DNA of 5,277 nucleotides from Desulfobulbus sp. (GTDB lineage Bacteria > Desulfobacterota > Desulfobulbia > Desulfobulbales > Desulfobulbaceae): positions 1 to 5,277 of the forward strand of contig JAGODN010000203.1 of assembly GCA_017998195.1 (NCBI GenBank), read 5' to 3'. The translations under genes and the position numbers were made by a program. A model generated the notes under the pieces. The model worked only from the letters and a program-made list of their open reading frames with translations, had not been told where the DNA came from and ran no database searches. Of this stretch, positions 1 to 4,528 are shown piece after piece. How positions within the stretch are numbered: the first letter of the stretch is position 1; each line of letters starts with the position of its first letter.

Positions 1-2
1 GC

Positions 3-215
3 GCGCGGGAAAGCCAGGGCGAATACCTCCGGTACCTTGAAATCGCCTTTGCCTCGCTCCGGGAACTGCACTACCAGGTAGATTTGTCTCGCCGCCTGGG
101 CTATTTCCGCCGGCCCGAACCAGACGACTACGAAACGCTGCTTGCCGAGACCGAGAAGGTGCTGGGGGCACTGGTCCGCTCCCTCCGCGCGCCGAACAGG
201 ACCCCGCCCAAGTAG
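3..215 (+). CDS. Four-helix-bundle protein (S23 / 23S rRNA intervening-sequence family), 3' end only
   Basis: The reading frame is open from the left edge to a TAG at 213-215, giving the last 70 residues; family members are about 115-125 residues, so roughly the first 50 lie outside. The visible part reads GEYLRYLEIAFASLRELHYQ, then a VDLSRRLGYF segment, a short DDYETLL turn and a final helix ending KVLGALVRSLR. This matches the third and fourth helices of the S23/IVP family (Pfam PF05635 type), whose members carry a 'SL.EL..Q...A..LGY' block and a closing 'L..L..SL' helix. Some relatives are encoded inside 23S rRNA intervening sequences and others (Avd) assist diversity-generating retroelements; most stand-alone copies have no known role. 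No rRNA sequence or retroelement template repeat is visible here, so it looks like a stand-alone copy. It is separated by 327 bp from the next gene and shows no functional link to the redox operon. Family confidence is good; function is unknown. Confidence 0.8.
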   Translation, partial: ARESQGEYLRYLEIAFASLRELHYQVDLSRRLGYFRRPEPDDYETLLAETEKVLGALVRSLRAPNRTPPK

Positions 216-294
216 AACAACGCGGGATGAGCACCGGAGCCTAACTGGAATGCTTTTTTCCGGGAATGAAGCTGACCGCAAGAAGACCGCAGCC

Positions 295-312
295 AACCTG
301 AACTTTCAGGTT
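295..312. repeat. 18-bp perfect inverted repeat in the intergenic gap
   Basis: AACCTGAACTTTCAGGTT: the 8-bp arms (295-302 and 305-312) are exact reverse complements with two central bases. As RNA this would fold as a 7-bp stem with a 4-base loop. No T-run follows on either strand, so it is not a canonical intrinsic terminator. It lies just upstream of the AT-rich stretch where a promoter could sit, so an operator (dimeric regulator site) is one reading and an RNA hairpin after the upstream gene is another. The structure is seen directly; the role is inference. Confidence 0.6.
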
Positions 313-370
313 AAAGATTCAATTGATCCCACTGAATTTGTATCTTTATCCTGCTCTTTTTATTTTTGGC
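313..370. other. AT-rich island in the leader
   Basis: By hand count 40 of 58 bases are A or T (about 69%), against strongly GC-rich genes on both sides. It includes an 8-bp palindrome TCAATTGA (319-326) and two T5 tracts (357-361 and 363-367) split by one A. No convincing ORF was found. It is the most likely place in the gap for promoter elements, but no match is strong enough to fix a start site. Confidence 0.5.
323..350 (+). promoter_or_regulatory. Weak candidate sigma70-type promoter for the redox operon
   Basis: TTGATC (323-328) resembles a -35 box at four of six positions, and TTTATC (345-350) resembles a -10 box at three of six, with a 16-bp spacer. An alternative pairing is TTCAAT (318-323) with TATCTT (341-346) at 17 bp. 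Both are poor matches and AT-rich DNA yields such hits by chance. The location, downstream of an inverted repeat and about 190 bp before the first operon gene, is the main argument for it. Confidence 0.2.
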
Positions 371-406
371 TCAGGCCGCTGATCCTGCCAATGGCTGCCT
401 TTTCAT

Positions 407-423
407 GGTGCGCACAGCGCACC
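407..423 (+). repeat. Perfect GC-rich hairpin upstream of the tandem repeats
   Basis: GGTGCGC (407-413), loop ACA (414-416), GCGCACC (417-423): a 7-bp perfect stem with six G-C pairs and a 3-base loop. If transcribed from the candidate promoter it would form a stable hairpin in the 5' leader of the operon. It is followed by CTACTAAAACC rather than a U-tract, so it is not a standard terminator. The inner GTGCGCAC (408-415) is itself palindromic and could alternatively be a protein-binding site. Confidence 0.55.
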
Positions 424-431
424 CTACTAAA

Positions 432-528
432 ACCTACAGCCTAAACACCTACAGTCTAACAGCTTGGTCACCTACAGCCTAAACACCTACAGTCTAACAG
501 CTTGGTCACCTACAGCCTAAACACCTAC
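432..528. repeat. 38-bp direct tandem repeat, about 2.6 copies, with a nested 12-mer
   Basis: Two identical 38-bp units (432-469 and 470-507) are followed by the first 21 bp of a third (508-528). Each unit contains the 12-mer CCTACAGYCTAA twice: the C form at 433, 471 and 509, and the T form at 448 and 486. Spacings therefore alternate 15, 23, 15, 23 bp, and a degraded sixth copy begins at 524. Each full unit ends CAGCTTGGTC. The two complete units are identical, which suggests recent expansion or slippage. The array ends 14 bp before the operon's first ATG. There are no variable spacers, so it is not CRISPR. Confidence 0.9.
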
Positions 529-529
529 C

Positions 530-541
530 ACCCACCCACCC
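530..541. repeat. (ACCC)3 microsatellite directly before the start codon
   Basis: Three ACCC units fill 530-541, and ACC at 527-529 extends the pattern. The ATG of the next gene begins at 543, so this tract occupies the position where a Shine-Dalgarno sequence would be expected and leaves it without any purine-rich motif. The complementary strand reads GGGTGGGTGGGTGG, three G3 runs plus a G2, which has some G-quadruplex potential in the template strand. Confidence 0.8.
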
Positions 542-542
542 A

Positions 543-1145
543 ATGACCTCATCCACAACCAACGGCCAGACCGAAATCATCGTCACCGGGTTCGGCGGCC
601 AGGGCATCATCCTGACCGGTCGGATTCTCGGCATGGCGGCCTCGCTCGGCGACAAGAAAGAGTCCACCCTGGTCCAGGCCTACGGGCCGGAGTCGCGTGG
701 CGGCGCCTGCAACGCCCAGGTGATCATCTCGGATGTGCCGATCCACTACCCCTACGTCAACCGGCCGCACATCCTCGTGGCCATGAGCCAGGCCGGCTAC
801 GACAAGTTCGCCGCCAGCCTGGCGCCGGACTCGGTGCTGCTCGTGGACCAGGACCTGGTCCACCCGGAAGAGGCGGCCTGCGACCACTTCGCCATCCCGG
901 CCACGCGCATGGCCGAGAACCTGGGCAACAAGATGATGGCCAACATCATCATGCTCGGCTTCTGCACCGCCATCACCGGCGCGGTGACCAATGCGGCGGC
1001 CCAGGCCATGGTTCGCCAGTCCGTGCCCAGGGGCACCGAGGACCGCAACATCGAGGCCTTCACCAAGGGGTATGATTACGGCCTGTCCACCCTCAAGGGG
1101 AGGGAAAAACGGGCCGCCGGCCAGACAGGAGCGTTGGCGTCATGA
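543..1145 (+). CDS. korC: 2-oxoacid:ferredoxin oxidoreductase, gamma subunit (KorC/VorC-like)
   Basis: This 200-residue protein is the gamma-type subunit of thiamine-diphosphate 2-oxoacid:ferredoxin oxidoreductases, cytoplasmic enzymes that interconvert a 2-oxoacid plus CoA with acyl-CoA, CO2 and reduced ferredoxin. Family marks are GFGGQGIILTGRIL (residues 16-29), YGPESRGGACNAQVIIS (47-63, the SRGG block of KorC-type subunits), VAMSQAGYDKF in the middle, GNKMMANIIMLG and a C-terminal EDRNIEAFTKGYDYG. Family length is about 180-195 residues, so it is full-length. The closest type is KorC (2-oxoglutarate) or VorC; the substrate cannot be decided from this subunit, and the symbol reflects resemblance only. 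The ATG at 543 is the only start codon between the in-frame TAA at 495-497 and the GFGGQG motif, yet it has no Shine-Dalgarno: an ACCC repeat sits there. Its stop overlaps the next start (ATGA, 1142-1145). The catalytic alpha and beta subunits are not adjacent on the left and must lie elsewhere. Confidence 0.9.
   Translation: MTSSTTNGQTEIIVTGFGGQGIILTGRILGMAASLGDKKESTLVQAYGPESRGGACNAQVIISDVPIHYPYVNRPHILVAMSQAGYDKFAASLAPDSVLLVDQDLVHPEEAACDHFAIPATRMAENLGNKMMANIIMLGFCTAITGAVTNAAAQAMVRQSVPRGTEDRNIEAFTKGYDYGLSTLKGREKRAAGQTGALAS
1127..1131 (+). promoter_or_regulatory. Shine-Dalgarno for the large flavoprotein gene
   Basis: AGGAG at 1127-1131 lies 10 bases before the ATG at 1142, inside the end of the preceding gene. 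It supports the overlapping start and contrasts with the first gene of the operon, which has no such site. Confidence 0.6.
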
Positions 1146-4100
1146 CACGACAAAAAGAGAGGCTCTACCGGGTGATCGTCGCCGGCGCCACGCCGGAAGG
1201 CATCGCCGCCACCAACAAGCTGGGCGAACTGGGCATCCCGGTGACCCTGGTGGACAGCGCCCCGGACCTGAACGAGAAGCTCGCGGCCGAGGAATACCGG
1301 CTGCCCTCGGGCCAGAGCTTCAACTTCGCCCACCGTCCGGGGTTGATCCGCATCCTGCGCAACGCCCAGATCCGCACCCTGCTGCCGGCGCGGATCAGCT
1401 CGATCAAGCACACCCCGCAGGGGTTCAGCGTGCGCATCGACCGCGGCCAGACCTTTGTCGACGCGGACCGCTGCGTGCTCTGCGGCAAGTGCTTCGTCGC
1501 CTGCCCGGTGGAGTGCGCCGAGACCGGCAAGGCCCTGCACTACGCGGGCCGCACCAGCCTGCCCGGCCGGCCCTGGATCGACAAGCGGCGGCAGCCGCTC
1601 TGCCAGGAGAACTGTCCGCTGGGCGTCAATGCCCAGGGCTACATCGCCCTGGCCGCCCAGGGCCGCTACGACGAGGCCCTGGGCGTGGTCCGGCGGGACA
1701 ACGTCCTGCCCGGCATCTGCGGCCGGGTCTGCACCCACCCCTGCGAGGAGGCCTGCCGCCGCGGCGGGGTCGACGACCCGGTGGCCATCCGCGCCATCAA
1801 GCGGTTTTTGGCCGACTACGAGGCCGAGCACCCGGAGCCCGCCCAGGCGCCCCCCGCGGACCGGGTCGAACCCACCCGACCTGAGCGGATCGCCATCATC
1901 GGTTCCGGCCCGGCCGGCATTGCCGCAGCCGCGGACCTGGCCCGGCGCGGCTACGGCGTGACCGTGTTCGAGAAGGAGGCGGAAGCCGGCGGCCTGCTCC
2001 GCTACGGCATCGGCGCGCACCGGCTGCCGCGCGCCATCCTCGACCGGGAACTCCGCGCCATCGAGCGCATGGGCGTGGTCTTTGCCACCCATTCGCCCAT
2101 CGACCTGGCCGCGGATCTCGACCGGCTCACCCGCGAATTCCAGGGCCTGCTGCTCTCCACCGGCACCTGGCACGACCGGCAGTTGGGCGTGGACGGCGAG
2201 GATTTGGAGGGTGTCGAGGGCTGCCTCGCCTTCCTCGCCCGCAGCCAGTGGGAGAACATCACCGCCCTGCCCGGCCGCATGGCGGTGATCGGCGACGGCA
2301 ACTCGGCCTTTGACCTGGCGCGGACGCTCGCCCGCCTGGGCGCCCAGGTGCGCCTCATCAGCTGGTTCGATGCCGAGCACATCCCGGCCGACCCGGACGA
2401 GGTGCGCGAGGCGGTGGAAGAAGGCGTGCAGATCGTCGACGCCACCCAGGTGGTGGCGTTGCGTGGAGAGAACGGCGTGTTCCGCCGGCTCGAGTGCCGG
2501 CGCACCGTGCCCGGCAAGGCGGATGCGCGCGGCATCGCCTGGCCGGTGGTGGTCGAGGGCGAGCCTGCCTTCACCCTGGAGTTCGACCGCGCCTTCGTGG
2601 CCATCGGCCAGGTGGGCGGCTTCCAGGCGGGGAGCTTCGGCGGCCGCATCGCGGTGAACGAGCGCGGCTTCATCGATACCGACCCGGACCAGCGCACCAC
2701 GCTCGCCCGCGTCTACGCGGCCGGCGACACGGTCTCCGGCCCCTCCTCGGTGGTGCGGGCCATGGCCGCGGGCCGCCGGGCCGCGGCCACCATCCACGCC
2801 GACCTGTCCGGCGAGCGGGTCGAGTCGCCCGTGTCCCGGCCGGCGGAACGCGATTTCCGCCAGATCCCCGAGGACCTGCCGCAGCAGCGGCGCACGGCCA
2901 TGCCCGAGCGCCAGGCGGCCGAGCGGGTGCAGTCCTTCCAGGAGGTGGCGCTCGGCTTCACCCTGCAGCAGGTCCAGGCCGAGGCGAGCCGCTGCCTGCA
3001 GTGCGGCGTCTGCTCCGAGTGCCTCGAGTGCGTGGCCGCCTGCGGCCCGCTCAAGGCCATCGATCACGCCCAGGAGCGCGAGGAGATCGTCGAGCCCTGC
3101 GGCGCGGTGATCGTCGCCGACCCGGCCGCGGCCCCGAACATCAAGGGCGACGACATCATCCGCGCCTACGGCCCCAGGGCGGCCCGGCCGAACGTCAACG
3201 ACATGGTGGTGCGCGGCTTCGACGCCGCGGCCCGGGCCATGCTGCTGCTCGGCGGCGCCACCCGCAAGACCAAGGGCCACGGCCTGTCCGTGTCCATCCC
3301 GGACGCCGGCCTTTCACCGGAGATCCGCATCGGCGTGTTCGTCTGCCGCTGCAACGACTCGCTCGGCTGGCTGCCCGGCATGGACGACTACCTCGCCGGC
3401 CTTGCCGACGCCAACCCGGCCATCGTCCATGTCGAGGCGCTCAACGCCGCCTGTGTGCCCGACGGTGGCTCGGCCATCATCCGCGCGGTGCGCGAGAAGG
3501 CCATCACCCGCCTGGTGCTCGCCTCCTGCGTCTGCTGCCCGCTCAACTTCGTGTGCAGCGCCTGCACCGACCAGCGCAGCCGTCTGAAGAACATGCTCTT
3601 CCACGGCACCGGCATCAGCCGCTCCATGGTCGAGACCTGCAACCTGCGCGGCGAGATCCTGCGCCTGGTCGAGGCCAAGCCGGCGCTCGCCCTGGAGCGG
3701 TTCAAGGGACTGCTCACCCGCTCGATCAAGCGGACCCTGGCCCTCAAGCCGCTGCACGCGGTGGACCGCAACTACAATTTCGCCGCCGCGGTGATCGGCA
3801 ATTCGCAGGCCACCACCACCAGCGCCCTCACCCTGGCGGAAACAGACCACGAGGTGCTGCGCTTCGGCACGGCCGAGCAGCCGCTCACCGACCTGGTCGA
3901 CCACGCCAACATCCACAACTTCCCGGACTGGCACGTCAAGGGGATCAAGGGCACGCTCGGTGATTTCCAGATCCTGATCGAGGCCGACGGCCACCACCAG
4001 GTGCTGCGCGCCGGCACGGTGATCCTCGGCGAGAAGGCCCGCCGCCGCATCGCCTACACCCACCAGGAAGGGCTGCCGAGCTGCACCGTGGAACCGGTGC

Positions 4101-4528
4101 TGCAGCAGCGCGGGGTCACCGGGGTGCCGTTCGCCTACCCCTGCGCCACCTCGGTGCCCGGCCTGTACCTGGCCGAGCCGGCCGACATCAACGTGTCCAA
4201 GCTGAAAAAGGGCACGGCCGCGGCGGTGATGGTGGCCGCGGCCATGCCGCGCGGACCGCGCCAGTCCAAGGGGTTCACCGCGGCCATCGACGAGAAGCTC
4301 TGTCGCGGCTGCGGCCGCTGCACCGACGCCTGCCTCTACCACGCCATGACCCTGCAGGCCAATGGCCTGGGCGGCTGGCGGGCGCAGGTGGACGAGGCCC
4401 TGTGCAAGGGCTGCGGCAACTGCATCTCGGTCTGCCCCACCGGCGCCGCCGACAGCCCCTTCCGCAACCGCCTCTTCCTCGAACAGGCCCTCGAGGAACT
4501 CCTCACCCGGGAAAGCGCCCATGAATGA
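1142..4528 (+). CDS. HdrA/GltD mosaic FAD-dependent iron-sulfur oxidoreductase (1128 aa)
   Basis: A large cytoplasmic flavo-Fe-S protein. Residues 9-110 resemble the start of the HdrA flavin fold, but with a weak dinucleotide loop (GATPEG, 15-20). A ferredoxin motif follows (C111, C114, C117, C121). Residues 150-225 are the GltD/dihydropyrimidine-dehydrogenase-type Fe-S domain (C154, C158, C193, C197, C201, C205). Next is a GltD/NfnB-like oxidoreductase: GSGPAG (254-259) for FAD, GDGNSAFD (384-391) for the pyridine-nucleotide fold, and YAAGDTVSGPSS from 525 closing the FAD site. A Cys-rich block follows (C618, C621, C624, C627, C630, C634). Residues 730-865 match the HdrA N-terminal module (VFVCRC with C735 and C737; C771; SCVCC from 795). 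Residues 880-1035 look like a second, eroded HdrA flavin fold (GNSQAT at 886; SKLKKGTAAA near 1018). Two ferredoxin motifs close the protein (C1054-C1064, C1088-C1098). It overlaps the upstream gene by 4 bp and the next by 8 bp. Likely role (inference): electron hub between pyridine nucleotide, ferredoxin and the MvhD-HdrC partner. No membrane segment or signal peptide is seen. Confidence 0.88.
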   Translation: MTRQKERLYRVIVAGATPEGIAATNKLGELGIPVTLVDSAPDLNEKLAAEEYRLPSGQSFNFAHRPGLIRILRNAQIRTLLPARISSIKHTPQGFSVRIDRGQTFVDADRCVLCGKCFVACPVECAETGKALHYAGRTSLPGRPWIDKRRQPLCQENCPLGVNAQGYIALAAQGRYDEALGVVRRDNVLPGICGRVCTHPCEEACRRGGVDDPVAIRAIKRFLADYEAEHPEPAQAPPADRVEPTRPERIAIIGSGPAGIAAAADLARRGYGVTVFEKEAEAGGLLRYGIGAHRLPRAILDRELRAIERMGVVFATHSPIDLAADLDRLTREFQGLLLSTGTWHDRQLGVDGEDLEGVEGCLAFLARSQWENITALPGRMAVIGDGNSAFDLARTLARLGAQVRLISWFDAEHIPADPDEVREAVEEGVQIVDATQVVALRGENGVFRRLECRRTVPGKADARGIAWPVVVEGEPAFTLEFDRAFVAIGQVGGFQAGSFGGRIAVNERGFIDTDPDQRTTLARVYAAGDTVSGPSSVVRAMAAGRRAAATIHADLSGERVESPVSRPAERDFRQIPEDLPQQRRTAMPERQAAERVQSFQEVALGFTLQQVQAEASRCLQCGVCSECLECVAACGPLKAIDHAQEREEIVEPCGAVIVADPAAAPNIKGDDIIRAYGPRAARPNVNDMVVRGFDAAARAMLLLGGATRKTKGHGLSVSIPDAGLSPEIRIGVFVCRCNDSLGWLPGMDDYLAGLADANPAIVHVEALNAACVPDGGSAIIRAVREKAITRLVLASCVCCPLNFVCSACTDQRSRLKNMLFHGTGISRSMVETCNLRGEILRLVEAKPALALERFKGLLTRSIKRTLALKPLHAVDRNYNFAAAVIGNSQATTTSALTLAETDHEVLRFGTAEQPLTDLVDHANIHNFPDWHVKGIKGTLGDFQILIEADGHHQVLRAGTVILGEKARRRIAYTHQEGLPSCTVEPVLQQRGVTGVPFAYPCATSVPGLYLAEPADINVSKLKKGTAAAVMVAAAMPRGPRQSKGFTAAIDEKLCRGCGRCTDACLYHAMTLQANGLGGWRAQVDEALCKGCGNCISVCPTGAADSPFRNRLFLEQALEELLTRESAHE

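Noticed and set aside
246..264. Intrinsic terminator after the four-helix-bundle gene
   Set aside because: CTGGAA and TTCCGG can pair with one G-U, but the T-run lies in the loop and the stem is weak.
357..367. T-tract of an intrinsic terminator
   Set aside because: Two T5 runs are present but no stem directly precedes them.
142..444. 100-codon + strand ORF spanning the end of the first gene and the gap
   Set aside because: It overlaps the four-helix-bundle gene in another frame, then reads through AT-rich DNA and hairpins; the product is low in complexity at first and matches no family I recognise.
432..528. CRISPR array
   Set aside because: The units are direct tandem copies without unique spacers, and no cas gene is present.
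991..1884. 297-codon + ORF across the boundary of the first two operon genes
   Set aside because: Out-of-frame shadow; both overlapped genes have clear family motifs.
1076..3280. 734-codon ORF on the - strand
   Set aside because: It is antisense to the strongly supported flavoprotein. Long antisense frames are expected in high-GC genes, and the translation is rich in G, A, R and H without motifs.
2494..3963. 489-codon ORF in another + frame
   Set aside because: It lies wholly inside the flavoprotein gene and is Arg/Pro/Gly/His-rich, as out-of-frame GC-rich DNA is.
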